DNA of 64,000 nucleotides from DAOTXL01 sp034435455 (GCA_034435455.1 DAOTXL010000080.1:1-64000), one strand, 5' to 3'; positions 25,052-34,447 are shown, counted from the stretch's first letter. Notes: a model not told the origin generated them from the letters alone. Program-made: numbers and translations.

Positions 25052-25378
25052 CTAGCCGCGCCTGAACCACTGCAACAGTTGCATCACCAGCCCGACGTTG
25101 CCCGAGACCCGGATCTTGCCGTTCATGAAAGCCTTGACCGCGTCCAACCGGTTCTGCGTCAGAGCGACAAAATCGCTGGTCGCCATGGTCACCGTGACGT
25201 CGGGGTGGGCAGCGGTTTCTTCCCGCACCTCGCACCTGCCGTTGGCAACGTCCAGCACCCAGCGGCCGCCCTCCTCACCGGTGAGGTCCAACTGGAACAG
25301 GGCTTGGGCGTTGCCGGCCTTTTCCGGCAGAAAGGCAGAAGGCATCGCCGCCAGAGTTTCTCGGACTTCTGATGACAT
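25052..25378 (-). CDS. SCP2 sterol-binding domain protein
   Basis: 108 residues forming a single SCP2-like domain: FQLDLTGEEGGRWVLDVANG, DVTVTMATSDFVALTQ, and FMNGKIRVSGNVGLVMQL near the end are typical. It binds a hydrophobic ligand in the cytoplasm; the ligand is unknown. It starts 3 nt after the recN stop. Confidence 0.85.
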   Translation of the reverse strand: MSSEVRETLAAMPSAFLPEKAGNAQALFQLDLTGEEGGRWVLDVANGRCEVREETAAHPDVTVTMATSDFVALTQNRLDAVKAFMNGKIRVSGNVGLVMQLLQWFRRG

Positions 25379-25381
25379 GGT

Positions 25382-27154
25382 TCATCCTCCTTCGGTTGAT
25401 TTCAACGCTTTGTCTTTGTCCCGCCGGCCGGCCAGCAGCATCTCGCGGGCGCTGGCCCGGGTCTTGGGGGTCACCGTCCCCAACATCCCGGCAATCTCTT
25501 GCTCTCGATCCAGGTCCTCCAGGGGGCGGACTTGGGTGACCGTCCGGTCGCCGGCGACCTTTTTGCTTACCTGCAGGTGCAGGTCGCCGTAGCAGGCCAG
25601 TTGCGGCAGGTGGGTCACACACAGCACCTGGTGGCGGCGCGCCTTGCCTCCATCGCCGACGGTCAGCCCCCACAACTTTTGCCCGACCACCGCGCCCACC
25701 CGTCCGCCGATGCCGGCATCAATTTCGTCAAAGATGAGGGTGGGCGTGCGGTCGGCCTGGGCCAGCACCGCCTTGAGGGCCAGCATCAGCCGTGAGGTCT
25801 CGCCGCCCGAGGCGATGCGCACCAGTGGCTTGAGCGGCTCCCCGACGTTGGGCGACACCAGGAACTCGACCCGGTCCAGGCCGGTCAGGTCGAAAGCCAC
25901 CCGTCGGTCCCCGGCATAGGCCCCGTCGGCGGCATCGCGCCACTCCAGGTCTACCCCGAACCGGGCGTGGGCCATGTTCAATTCCCGCAGTTCGGCCTCG
26001 ATGCCGGCCGACAGCCGCTCCCCCGCCTCCCGTCGCCGGGCCGACAGCTCGGCCCCCAGCCGGCCGATCTGCCGCAGCAACCGTTCCTCCTCGGCCTCCA
26101 GTTCAGCGATCCGTTCTCCGCTATGCTCGATGGCCTGGAGTTCGTCCCTGGCCCGCGCCGCAAAGGCCAACATCTCCTCGATGCTGTCGCCATACTTGCG
26201 TTGCAGGCTGTGGATCAGGGCCAGCCGTTCCTCCACCTGCTCGAGCCGCTGGGGGTTGAACTCGACCCGATCGCGATACTCGCGCACCGAACCGGCCAGG
26301 TCCTCCAGTTGATAGCCCAGGGCCTCGGCTGCCTGGCCCAGCGGCCGGGTGGAGGCGTCCAGACGGGCCAGCCCGATCAGCGCCCGGGCCGCCACCTGAA
26401 CCAGGTCCACCGCCGCTGCCTGTTCGTCGCTCCCTTCATACAGGGCGTGGTAGGCTTCGTCGGCCAGTTGCTGCAACTGTTCGGCGTTGGCCAGGCGGGT
26501 GCGCTCCAGCGCCAGCTCCCCCTCCTCCCCCGGCACCAGCCGCGCCGCTTCGATCTCGTCCACCTGGTAGCGGAGCAGGTCCATCCGGCGGGCCAGCTCC
26601 CGCTCATCGCGGCGCAAGGTGGAAAGCTCCTGGCGCACGGCGCGCAGTTGCCGCACCCGATCGGCCACCTGCTCGCGCAGCGGCCATAACCCGCCGTAGC
26701 GGTCCAGCAGGTCCACATGTTCGCGCACCCGCAACAGGGACAGGTGCTCACTCTGGCCGTGGATGTCCACCAGGTACTGGCCGATCTTTTCCAGCACCTT
26801 CAGGGTGACCGCCCGGCCGTTGACGCGGCAGATGTTGCGCCCTTCACGGCGGATCTCGCGGGCCAGGTTCAGGACCGCCGGATCGTCCCCCTCCAACCCA
26901 TCCTGCTCCAGCAAAGGCTGGATGGCCGCCTGGGTCTCATCGTCCAGCAGAAAGACGCCCTCGATGGTCGCCTGGTCGGCGCCGGCCCGGATCACCTCCA
27001 CGTCGGCCCGCCCCCCCAGCAACAGGCTCACCGCATCAATGATGATCGATTTGCCCGCGCCGGTCTCCCCGGTGAGGACGTTAAAGCCGGGGGCAAAGCG
27101 CAGGTGAAGCCGGTCTATGATGGCGAAATCGTGGATGGTCAGTTCGCTTAACAC
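25382..27154 (-). CDS. recN: DNA repair protein RecN
   Basis: 590 residues, SMC-like. N-terminal Walker A GETGAGKS, a long coiled-coil middle, and C-terminal ABC signature ASGGETSRLMLALKAVL with Walker B LIFDEIDAGIGG. Acts in double-strand break repair and sister chromatid cohesion. It starts 7 nt after a zinc-ribbon membrane protein gene and is followed by SCP2. Confidence 0.96.
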   Translation of the reverse strand: MLSELTIHDFAIIDRLHLRFAPGFNVLTGETGAGKSIIIDAVSLLLGGRADVEVIRAGADQATIEGVFLLDDETQAAIQPLLEQDGLEGDDPAVLNLAREIRREGRNICRVNGRAVTLKVLEKIGQYLVDIHGQSEHLSLLRVREHVDLLDRYGGLWPLREQVADRVRQLRAVRQELSTLRRDERELARRMDLLRYQVDEIEAARLVPGEEGELALERTRLANAEQLQQLADEAYHALYEGSDEQAAAVDLVQVAARALIGLARLDASTRPLGQAAEALGYQLEDLAGSVREYRDRVEFNPQRLEQVEERLALIHSLQRKYGDSIEEMLAFAARARDELQAIEHSGERIAELEAEEERLLRQIGRLGAELSARRREAGERLSAGIEAELRELNMAHARFGVDLEWRDAADGAYAGDRRVAFDLTGLDRVEFLVSPNVGEPLKPLVRIASGGETSRLMLALKAVLAQADRTPTLIFDEIDAGIGGRVGAVVGQKLWGLTVGDGGKARRHQVLCVTHLPQLACYGDLHLQVSKKVAGDRTVTQVRPLEDLDREQEIAGMLGTVTPKTRASAREMLLAGRRDKDKALKSTEGG

Positions 27155-27161
27155 GGGTTCC

Positions 27162-27746
27162 CTATTTCAGCCGGGCCGCAGCCGCACCCACGGCCAGCAC
27201 CACAAACAGGCCAACGGTAAGCAGCGACCAGGGGTTGAAAAGCCCCAGGAACAGCGCCGGCAGCGATCCGACGACGATGCCACCCCCCACCACCGCCCAC
27301 AAATAGCGGCTCCGTCGGCGGCGCACAGCCCACCGCACCGCCTCGGCGATGGCCACGCCGGTGGGGGCGCCCAGGATCAGGGCAAAGAACCAGGCCCTCA
27401 GCAGCGACATCAGCAGGCCGGCAGCAGCTCCGGCCAGCAGGGCAATGGCCCCGCCGAGGAAATAGTCGGCCACTCCGCCGGTGTAAAAGACCGCCTGCTG
27501 GCCGGCCACACACTGCTTGCAGCGATAGCCCACCGGCGTCTGGATGGCGCAGCGGGTGCAGATCGGCTTGCCGCAGCGGTTGCAGCGGAGCACCGTTTCG
27601 ACGGTGGGATGGTTGGCGCAATAGAGTTTCTGGTCGTCGGGAGCAACCAGGCCGGCCAGGGCCGGGCCGAGGGCCTCCTCCAGCCGGCGCGAAGCAGCAG
27701 CCAGGACCGCCTCCAGGTCGTCCTCGGTTTGGGATGCATTGGTCAT
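27162..27746 (-). CDS. Zinc-ribbon (B-box-like) membrane protein
   Basis: 194 residues. A Cys/His cluster near residues 43-80 (CANH, CNRCGKPICTRC, CKQC) forms a B-box-like zinc ribbon. Three or four hydrophobic helices follow and the tail is short. The layout resembles the N-terminal zinc-ribbon of some rhomboid proteins, without the catalytic part. Its promoter is 30 nt upstream. Function unknown. Confidence 0.7.
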   Translation of the reverse strand: MTNASQTEDDLEAVLAAASRRLEEALGPALAGLVAPDDQKLYCANHPTVETVLRCNRCGKPICTRCAIQTPVGYRCKQCVAGQQAVFYTGGVADYFLGGAIALLAGAAAGLLMSLLRAWFFALILGAPTGVAIAEAVRWAVRRRRSRYLWAVVGGGIVVGSLPALFLGLFNPWSLLTVGLFVVLAVGAAAARLK

Positions 27747-27776
27747 TTGCCCTCTGCTCCGATTGGATCGCCTCTG

Positions 27777-27805
27777 ATTTTACCTGCAAACGGGTGGGGG
27801 GTCAA
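27777..27805 (-). promoter_or_regulatory. Promoter of the zinc-ribbon/recN/SCP2 operon
   Basis: On the minus strand TTGACC, 17-nt spacer, TAAAAT. No LexA-type GAAC-N4-GTTC box is seen here, although recN is SOS-controlled in many bacteria. Confidence 0.65.
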
Positions 27806-27833
27806 ATGCACCCAACGGCCACGCCCCCTGCCC

Positions 27834-28880
27834 CTACTCCTCCTGGCGCAACGTGCGCCGGGCCAGCCAGGCCAGCAGGGCCAGCGCCCCCAGCCCCAGC
27901 ACCACCAGCACGATCAGCTTGAGCAGGCGGGAGCTGATGAGCAGTGCCGCCACCCCCAGGGCGATGCAATAGGCATAGTACAGCAGCACCACCTGCCGCT
28001 GGCTCAACCCCAGGTCGAGCAGGCGGTAGTGAAGGTGGCGCCGGTCGGCCTGGCCAAAAGAGCGGCCGGCCCGCAGCCGGCTGAACATCAGCCAGGCCAC
28101 ATCCACAATGGGGATGCTCAGCACCAGCAGCACCAGGGCCAGCTTGGCCCCGGCGGCAATGCCCAACGTGGCGATGGCATAGCCCAACACCAGCGAGCCG
28201 GAACTGCCCATAAACACCCGCGCCGGATAGAAATTGAAAGGCAGAAAGCCCAGCGTAGCGCCCAACAGGGCCAACGGCAGCAGCGCCACACTGTACTGCC
28301 CCTCGCGCAGCATATGGATCGCCAGCAGGGCGCTGACGATGGCCCCCACCCCACCGGCCAGGCCATCCAGCCCGTCCAGAAAGTTGACGGTGTTGATCAT
28401 GCCCACGATCCACACCAGGGTAAAAGCCACCGTGAAGGGATAAGGAAAAATGTAGATCTGATCGGTAAACGGGTTCATCACCCGTTCGATGAACACCAGG
28501 CACAGGATCGCGATCAGGCCGGCCCCCGCCTGGGCCAGATATTGGGGACCGGGCCGCAGTTCTACCCGGTCGTCCACAATGCCCACCACAAACAGAAAAG
28601 TGGCCCCCACGGCAATCCCCAAAAAGCGGGTCAACTCTTTGGGGTCCTGGCGGGGAACCGGCAACCATTGGGCCAGTAGCGCCGCCACCATAAAGGCAGC
28701 AAAGAGCGCCACGCCGCCCGTGCGCGGGATCGTCCCCTGGTGCCAGCGCCGGGGGCCGGGTTCGTCCACCAACCCTCGGCGACGGCCCCACTCTCCCGCC
28801 AGCGGTGTGCCGAGCAGGGCCACCACCAGCCCCACCCCCAAGACGACGACAAACGGCCACCAGACAACGTGGTCACTCAT
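27834..28880 (-). CDS. Undecaprenyl-phosphate sugar-1-phosphate transferase (WecA/TagO/MraY family)
   Basis: 348 residues with about ten membrane helices. Family motifs: VGIVDDRVEL, NTVNFLDGLDGLAGG, and a His-rich HHLHYRLLDLGLS-like loop (RRHLHYRLL). The segment normally GDSGS or GDTGS reads FMGSSGS, so Ser replaces a conserved Asp. It should start synthesis of a surface glycan by loading a sugar phosphate on the lipid carrier. The amidohydrolase stop lies 12 nt upstream. Confidence 0.88.
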   Translation of the reverse strand: MSDHVVWWPFVVVLGVGLVVALLGTPLAGEWGRRRGLVDEPGPRRWHQGTIPRTGGVALFAAFMVAALLAQWLPVPRQDPKELTRFLGIAVGATFLFVVGIVDDRVELRPGPQYLAQAGAGLIAILCLVFIERVMNPFTDQIYIFPYPFTVAFTLVWIVGMINTVNFLDGLDGLAGGVGAIVSALLAIHMLREGQYSVALLPLALLGATLGFLPFNFYPARVFMGSSGSLVLGYAIATLGIAAGAKLALVLLVLSIPIVDVAWLMFSRLRAGRSFGQADRRHLHYRLLDLGLSQRQVVLLYYAYCIALGVAALLISSRLLKLIVLVVLGLGALALLAWLARRTLRQEE

Positions 28881-28892
28881 ACGCCTTACGCC

Positions 28893-30101
28893 TCACTCCC
28901 GCCGGTAGGCCACCTGGCCGTCCACCAGCACCAGCTCGACGACGGTGCGGTAATCGAGGGGGTGGCCGCTGAACACGACCAGATCGGCATCCTTGCCGAC
29001 CTCCAGGCTGCCCACCCGGTCGGCCACGCCGATGATCTCGGCCGCGTTCAGGGTGATGGCTTTGAGCGCCTCCTCCTCCGGCATCCCTTCGCGGACGGCC
29101 AGCGCAGCGTTGATGGTCAGATACTTGACCGCCGACATCTCGTCGGTCTGGATCGCCACCTTCACCCCGGCTTTGGCCATCAGGCCGGGGTTCCTGGGGG
29201 TCATCTCGCGCAGTTCGTACTTGACGCGGGAGAACAGGATCGGCCCGGCGGTGACGGGGATGCCCTTGCTGGCCAGAATGTCGGCGATCTTGTAGCCTTC
29301 GGTGGCGTGCTCCAGCGTCAGGTCCAGCCCGAACTCTTCGGCGATGCGGATGGCGGTGAGCATGTCGTCGGCGCGGTGGGCGTGGACACGGGCCTTCATC
29401 TCGCGGCGCAGCACTTTGCCCAGCGCCTCCAGCTTGAGGTCACGCTCCGGGGGTTTGGGCGGCTCGGCGGCCTGCTCGCCAGCGGCGACCCTGGCCTGAT
29501 AAGTCTGCAGGTCGGCCTCATAGCGGCGCCACTTTTCCAGGTAGTTCTGAGCCTCCACCAGGGCGCTGCGTAAGGCGGCAGCGTTTCCCATCCGCGTGGT
29601 GGGGAGCTTTTTCTGCTCACTGTAGACCCGCTTGGGGTTCTCGCCCAGGGCCATCTTCATCCCCGCCGGCTCCAGCAGCACCATCTGCTCCACACTGGGT
29701 TTGGGCACAGTTTTGAGGCACACCCACTGGCCGCCGATCAGGTTGCCGCTGCCGGGGCCGGTAAGCACCGTGGTCACCCCGGCAGCCACCAGCTCCTTGA
29801 AGGCTGGGTCCTCCGGATGGACCGCATCCAGCGCCCGCAGGTGCGGGGTGATCGGGTCGGTGCACTCGTTGCCGTCCGAATACTCCCAGCCGACGCCGTC
29901 AGGGAACAGGCCCACGTGACAGTGAGCATCAATCAGGCCGGGGGTCACCACCTTGCCCGTCGCATCGTACACCTCTGCCCCCGCGGGGATGGCCCCGTCC
30001 GGGCCCACGGCCACGATGCGCCCCCCCTCCACAAGCACCGTGCCCGGCTCGAAGGTCCCGTGGCTGATGGTCATTACTTTGCCGTTGGCAATTGCCAGCA
30101 T
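28893..30101 (-). CDS. Amidohydrolase (imidazolonepropionase-like)
   Basis: 402 residues. Metal site motif PGLIDAHCHVGLF at about residue 53, HAHRADD at about 242, TLEHATEG, and the DADLVVF-type C-terminal return of the composite domain. A helical insert of about 60 residues (160-225) is rich in Glu, Lys and Ala. It hydrolyses a C-N bond in an unidentified cyclic amide, peptide or related compound. AGGGAGGAAAG precedes the ATG. Confidence 0.85.
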   Translation of the reverse strand: MLAIANGKVMTISHGTFEPGTVLVEGGRIVAVGPDGAIPAGAEVYDATGKVVTPGLIDAHCHVGLFPDGVGWEYSDGNECTDPITPHLRALDAVHPEDPAFKELVAAGVTTVLTGPGSGNLIGGQWVCLKTVPKPSVEQMVLLEPAGMKMALGENPKRVYSEQKKLPTTRMGNAAALRSALVEAQNYLEKWRRYEADLQTYQARVAAGEQAAEPPKPPERDLKLEALGKVLRREMKARVHAHRADDMLTAIRIAEEFGLDLTLEHATEGYKIADILASKGIPVTAGPILFSRVKYELREMTPRNPGLMAKAGVKVAIQTDEMSAVKYLTINAALAVREGMPEEEALKAITLNAAEIIGVADRVGSLEVGKDADLVVFSGHPLDYRTVVELVLVDGQVAYRRE

Positions 30102-30162
30102 TCTCTTTCCTCCCTCGAGAAGCTGTAGAGTAAATTGGCGACCTGCCCGGCGGGCACAATCG

Positions 30163-31665
30163 TCAATTTTTGGGACGCAGATGGGGAAACAGGATCACCT
30201 CCCGCAGCGACTCCCGCCCGGTCAGGAGCATCGTCAGCCGGTCTATGCCCAGGCCAAAACCGCCTGTCGGTGGCATGCCGTAGCTCAGCGCGGTGATGTA
30301 ATCCTCGTCCAGGGGGTGGGCCTCCTCATCCCCCTCGGCCAGCGCCCGGCTCGTCGCCAGGAACCGCTCCCGCTGGTCCAGGGGGTCGTTGATCTCGCTG
30401 AAGGCGTTGCCCGTCTCCACCCCGCCGATAAAGAACTCGAAACGCTCGACGACGCCCGGCTCATCGGGCTTGCGCTTGGCCAGGGGCGAGACCTCCAACG
30501 GATAGTCGTAGAGAAAGGTGGGCTGGATCAGGTGTGGCTCGATGAGGTTAATCAGGGTGGGATCGATCAGCTTGCCCCAACCGGTTTTGCGTTCCGGAGT
30601 GCCGCCGATCTGCAGGATGGCCTGATAGAGGCTCTCGGCATCGTGGTATTCGCGGTAGTCAATGCCGGTGATGTCGCGGATGGCCTCCCACAGCCGCCAA
30701 CGGCGCCAGGGGGGAGCCAGATCGATTTCGTGGCCCCCCCAGGTGATCCGGGTCGTGCCCAGCACCTCTTGAGCGACACCGGCGACCATCTCCTCGGCCA
30801 GGGCCATCACCTCCTGATAGTCGGCATAGGCCATGTAGAACTCGAGTTGGGTGAATTCCGGGTTGTGCTTGAACGAGATGCCCTCGTTGCGAAAGTCGCG
30901 GCCGATCTCATACACCCGCTCAAAGCCCCCCACGATCAGCCGCTTCAGATAGAGTTCGTCGGAGATGCGCAGGTAGAGGTTCTGCTTGAGCTGATTGTGG
31001 TAGGTCACGAACGGACGGGCCGACGCCCCGCCATAGATCGGCTGCAGCACCGGCGTCTCGACCTCGACGAACCCCCGCTCATCCAGGAAGCGGCGCAGCG
31101 CCGACACGATCCGGGCCCGGGTGCGGAACAGTTCCCGCACATCGCGGTTGACGGCCAGGTCCACATACCGCTGGCGGTAGCGCTGCTCCTTGTCGGTGAA
31201 AGCATCGAACAGTTGCCCATCCTTCTCCTTGACCACCGGCAACGGCCGCAACGCCTTGGCCAGCAGCCGCAGATCGGTCACGTGGACGCTGGGCTCACCG
31301 GTTCGAGTGCGAAACAGCGACCCCGTCGCCTCCACAAAATCGCCCAGGTCCAGGTTCTGCTTAAAGAGGGTGTACAGGCCCTCCCCCACCGAGTCGCGCT
31401 GCAGGTAGAGCTGGATTCGGCCACTGCCATCTTCGAGGTGGGCAAACGACGACCTGCCCATCACCCGGATGCTCACCAGCCGACCGGCCACCGTCACCGC
31501 CTCCCCTTCCACCCCCTCGGCCATCGTCTCCAGAGCGGCGATGGCCTGGGCTGCGGTGTGGGTCCGCCGGGCCCGGGCCGGATAGGGGTCAATCCCTGCT
31601 TCACGCAGGCGGGCCAGCTTGAGCCGACGCTGTTGTTCCTGGTCGGTCAGTTGTTCTTCGCTCAC
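30163..31665 (-). CDS. lysS: Lysyl-tRNA synthetase, class II
   Basis: 500 residues. N-terminal OB-fold (VAGRLVSIRVMGRSSFAHLEDGSGRIQLYL), motif 2 near FRNEGISFKHNPEFTQLEFY, and motif 3 GFGLGIDRLTMLLTG close to the C-terminus. It charges tRNA-Lys. Co-transcribed with greA, 54 nt upstream. Confidence 0.97.
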   Translation of the reverse strand: MSEEQLTDQEQQRRLKLARLREAGIDPYPARARRTHTAAQAIAALETMAEGVEGEAVTVAGRLVSIRVMGRSSFAHLEDGSGRIQLYLQRDSVGEGLYTLFKQNLDLGDFVEATGSLFRTRTGEPSVHVTDLRLLAKALRPLPVVKEKDGQLFDAFTDKEQRYRQRYVDLAVNRDVRELFRTRARIVSALRRFLDERGFVEVETPVLQPIYGGASARPFVTYHNQLKQNLYLRISDELYLKRLIVGGFERVYEIGRDFRNEGISFKHNPEFTQLEFYMAYADYQEVMALAEEMVAGVAQEVLGTTRITWGGHEIDLAPPWRRWRLWEAIRDITGIDYREYHDAESLYQAILQIGGTPERKTGWGKLIDPTLINLIEPHLIQPTFLYDYPLEVSPLAKRKPDEPGVVERFEFFIGGVETGNAFSEINDPLDQRERFLATSRALAEGDEEAHPLDEDYITALSYGMPPTGGFGLGIDRLTMLLTGRESLREVILFPHLRPKN

Positions 31666-31719
31666 AAGAGCCTCCTTACGCCCTGAACACCGGCCTGATC
31701 GCGAGGCAGGCCCCCACCG

Positions 31720-32187
31720 CTAGGCAATGTTCAGGATCTCCATTTCGACCTGGCCACCCGGCGTCTTGAACGCCACCCGATCGCCCACCCTGTGGCCCAT
31801 CAGGGCCTTGCCCAGAGGCGACTCGTTAGAGATGCGGCCATCGGCCGGGTTCGCCTCGGCCGAGCCAACGATGACGTAGGTCTCTGGATCAAACCCTTCC
31901 TCGACAACCGTCACCCGCGAGCCAAGGCCTACCGTGTCTTTCTGGCCGTTCGACTCGATGAGCACCGCATTCTTGAGCAGCGCCTCGAGGGTCATGATCC
32001 GCCCCTCCAGAAAAGCCTGCTGGCGCTTGGCCTCTTCGTAGCCGGCATTTTCCATCACGTCGCCGTCCAGTTTGGCTTCGTGGATCGCCCTGGCGATCTC
32101 CGGGCGGCGTACCGTCGTCAGGTAGTGCAGTTCTTCGGCAAGTTTTTGATAGCCCTCCGGGGTCAGGTAGGTCTGTTGATTCGACAT
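31720..32187 (-). CDS. greA: Transcription elongation factor GreA
   Basis: 155 residues from the ATG at 32187, preceded by GGAGGAG. An N-terminal coiled coil (residues 1-75) is followed by the FKBP-like domain with NESPLGKALMGHRVGDRV near the end. It restarts stalled RNA polymerase by stimulating RNA cleavage. The greA-lysS pairing is common. Confidence 0.95.
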   Translation of the reverse strand: MSNQQTYLTPEGYQKLAEELHYLTTVRRPEIARAIHEAKLDGDVMENAGYEEAKRQQAFLEGRIMTLEALLKNAVLIESNGQKDTVGLGSRVTVVEEGFDPETYVIVGSAEANPADGRISNESPLGKALMGHRVGDRVAFKTPGGQVEMEILNIA

Positions 32188-32261
32188 CTCCTCCAACCTC
32201 ACAAAAACAGCCACACCCGGCCTGACCGCTTTGCCAGGTCCTGAGCATGGCAAAAAGAACA

Positions 32262-32282
32262 CCTGAGGCGTTGTGCCTCAGG
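32262..32282. terminator. Hairpin CCTGAGGC
   Basis: A perfect 8-bp stem with GTTGT loop, 75 nt upstream of greA. It has no T-run and might be a leader structure. Confidence 0.4.
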
Positions 32283-32296
32283 GCCTATCAGGAACA

Positions 32297-32325
32297 AAAA
32301 GCAGAGAGCCGCTCTCTCTGCTTTT
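32297..32325 (-). terminator. Intrinsic terminator of the small HTH gene
   Basis: AAAAGCAGAGAG and its complement form a 12-bp stem with a 5-nt loop. On the minus strand a run of T follows (CTGCTTTTTGTT). It works in either direction. Confidence 0.75.
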
Positions 32326-32515
32326 ATTATACCTCAAGAACCGTCAGGTGCAAAATTCGACCCAAGGGTTCTCGGCCCCCCAACCCAAAAGGACCTGAGC
32401 CAGGCCCAAGGCATTCCTCGCGCCGGATTCACAGCCGGCCCGGCGACCGCTCATCGGGGTTGAGAGGACACAACCAGAGGGCCAACCGATGCCTGAACCG
32501 CCGCCGGGAAAATGA

Positions 32516-32559
32516 CCACAGAGGCACAGGAACCCGGTGCTCTCTGTGCCTCTGCGGTG
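32516..32559. repeat. Inverted repeat ACCACAGAGGCACAG
   Basis: 15-bp arms (32516-32530 and 32545-32559) with one mismatch and a 14-nt loop. A different member of the GCAGAGG-type dispersed repeats. Confidence 0.8.
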
Positions 32560-32583
32560 AACCGAGGGGCCTGGGGCAGCCCT

Positions 32584-32775
32584 TTACGGCGTGGGCGGGA
32601 TGCGGCTTTTTTCCAGATACTCGTTCAGCATCTCCAGGCTGTAACGACGATGCCCCCCTGGCGTGCGATAGGGGATGATCAACCCCTGTTGCTCGATCTT
32701 GCGCAAGGTGAACAGGCTGATGCGCAAATAGGCCGCTGCCTCTTTAGCCGTGAGAAGCTTCACTCCCTGTTCCAT
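32584..32775 (-). CDS. Small MerR/excisionase-type HTH protein
   Basis: 63 residues from the ATG at 32775, with AAAAGGAGGT upstream. KLLTAKEAAAYLRIS and TLRKIEQQGLIIPYRTPGGHRRY form a MerR-like winged helix close to BldC. It is a stand-alone DNA-binding protein, probably a small regulator; its target is unknown. No phage or integrase gene is nearby, so a true excisionase is unlikely. Confidence 0.82.
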   Translation of the reverse strand: MEQGVKLLTAKEAAAYLRISLFTLRKIEQQGLIIPYRTPGGHRRYSLEMLNEYLEKSRIPPTP

Positions 32776-33128
32776 AGAACACCTCCTTTTCGGTCTAGAT
32801 TTGCCAAACAACGCGTAGAACGGGTGAAAACAAACTCAAGTTGCTGAAACGAGTTTAACACATTCCCGCATCCTTTACAATAGCCCTTTGGGAGTATTTT
32901 AGGGCTGATCATACCCGGCCTAAGGACCTATGGCCTTTTTCAAAGATAACCTTTTTATGTTCGCCGGATCACCGGCCTACCGCCGCATCTTGTGCTGAGA
33001 AAGCTCTATGTGTGGGCCGAGTGGTTGATTCTGGCCCCGGCCTGCTCCCCAATGGCCATTATACCACAGATTACCAAAATTTGCGCAATTCAGCAAGGCC
33101 GGCGTTCGGCAGCCTCGCGGGCCGGCAT
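32776..33128. other. Divergent intergenic stretch
   Basis: No gene supported. TTGTAA and TAAACT, 17 nt apart on the minus strand near 32855-32883, might be the HTH gene's promoter. Confidence 0.35.
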
Positions 33129-33157
33129 TTGACCAATCGCCGCTCGTCGTGTACAAT
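33129..33157 (+). promoter_or_regulatory. Promoter of the endonuclease III gene
   Basis: TTGACC, 17-nt spacer, TACAAT. The start codon is only 17 nt beyond the -10, so the leader barely holds the GGAGG site. Confidence 0.7.
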
Positions 33158-33174
33158 GTCCCCGGAGGCACATC

Positions 33175-33870
33175 ATGGACTGTACCGACCAGGAACGCCG
33201 CTACAGAACAGCCGAGGTGCATCGGCGCCTGGTGCAGAGCTATGGCCGGCCGACATGGCGGCCACACCTGGATCCGATCTCGGAGATGGTCAGCACCATC
33301 CTGAGCCAGAACACCAACGACGGGAACCGCGATCAGGCCTACCACCGGCTGCGGGCCCGGCTGCCCACCTGGGAGCAGGTGCGCGATGCCCCGGTCGAGC
33401 AGGTGATCGAGGCCATCCGGCCGGCCGGCCTGGCCAACCAGAAAGGCCCTCGCATCCAGCAGGCCCTGCGCTTCATCACCCACGAACGGGGTGAGCTGAG
33501 CCTCGACTTTCTGGCCGACCGGCCCGTAGAAGAGGCTAAAACCTGGTTGTCGTCTATTTCCGGCGTAGGCCCCAAGACGGCGGCCATCGTCCTGCTCTTT
33601 TCCCTGGGCCGGCCGGCCTTCCCGGTGGATACCCACATCCATCGCGTTACCCGGCGGTTGGGGTTGATCGGGCCGCGCACCTCCCGGGAACGGGCGCACG
33701 CCGAACTGGAGCAACTGATCCCGGCTGAGGACTATTACGCCTTTCACCTCAACCTGATCCGCCACGGCCGCCAGGTGTGCACCAGCCGTAAACCGCGTTG
33801 CCAGGTGTGCCCCGTGCGCGACCTGTGCGATTTCTATCAACACTCGGAAGAGAGGCCCGCCGATGCATAA
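33175..33870 (+). CDS. nth: Endonuclease III family DNA glycosylase
   Basis: 231 residues. The HhH-GPD core reads SGVGPKTAAIVLLFSLGRPAFPVDTHIHR (quoted in part), with the catalytic Lys in GPKTA and Asp in VDTH. The C-terminal [4Fe-4S] motif is C-x6-C-x2-C-x5-C (CTSRKPRCQVCPVRDLC). It removes oxidised pyrimidines and nicks abasic sites. It overlaps the next gene by 8 nt. Confidence 0.93.
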   Translation: MDCTDQERRYRTAEVHRRLVQSYGRPTWRPHLDPISEMVSTILSQNTNDGNRDQAYHRLRARLPTWEQVRDAPVEQVIEAIRPAGLANQKGPRIQQALRFITHERGELSLDFLADRPVEEAKTWLSSISGVGPKTAAIVLLFSLGRPAFPVDTHIHRVTRRLGLIGPRTSRERAHAELEQLIPAEDYYAFHLNLIRHGRQVCTSRKPRCQVCPVRDLCDFYQHSEERPADA

Positions 33871-34447
33871 ACCCATCCCCAAAGTCGAGCGCCCCACCCA
33901 GGGCAAACGCCATCCCCTGCTGCTCCAGCAGGAGTTCAGCGCCCAGAACTTTTGGGTCTGTGTCCTGCTGCTGGCCCTGAGCGGCGGCCTGATCGCCTGG
34001 AACCCCCCGCCCTTTACCCCCTACCGCCCCCACCTGATCGCCATCCTGGTGGCCAGCGGCCTTGTCCTGATCCTCACCCTGCTGCTGCGCCTGAGGGCCT
34101 ACGCCCAATGCCGGGAAAATGGCCTGGTGGTGCAGTTGCCCTTCCTCCGGCTGCACATCCCCTACTCCCAGGTCAAGACCAGCCGCCCGGCCCTGTTCTA
34201 CCGCACCTTTCCCCCCGCTGAACAGCGTTGGACCCAACGCCGCTTTCTGCGAAACCTGTGGCCCCGCACGGTCGTCGTCGTCGAACTGGAACAATGGCCC
34301 CGCCCCCGCTTCTGGCTGCGCCTGTGGCTGAGCAAATATATGCTCTGTCCCGAAGCGGTGGGCCTGGTGCTGCCCGTCCGGGATTGGATGGCCTTTCGCA
34401 ACGAACTGGACGAGTTCCGCATCCGCCGCCGGCAGGCCGACCTTTGA
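33863..34447 (+). CDS. Hypothetical membrane protein with PH-like domain
   Basis: 194 residues; two hydrophobic helices (about 29-47 and 58-77), then a basic, beta-rich region resembling the short PH-like domains that follow helix pairs in many bacterial membrane proteins. Translationally coupled to nth. Function unknown. Confidence 0.6.
   Translation: MHKPIPKVERPTQGKRHPLLLQQEFSAQNFWVCVLLLALSGGLIAWNPPPFTPYRPHLIAILVASGLVLILTLLLRLRAYAQCRENGLVVQLPFLRLHIPYSQVKTSRPALFYRTFPPAEQRWTQRRFLRNLWPRTVVVVELEQWPRPRFWLRLWLSKYMLCPEAVGLVLPVRDWMAFRNELDEFRIRRRQADL

Larger units (their letters stand above)
32188..32583. other. Intergenic stretch with two hairpins and a palindromic repeat
   Basis: No gene seen. 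Holds the hairpins at 32262 and 32297 and the inverted repeat at 32516. Confidence 0.6.

Noticed and set aside
32584..32775. HTH protein as a phage excisionase
   Set aside because: No integrase, attachment site or phage gene around; the sequence is closer to stand-alone BldC-type regulators.
32977..33906. Minus-strand open frame of 309 codons opposite nth
   Set aside because: It mirrors a conserved DNA glycosylase and lacks any motif.
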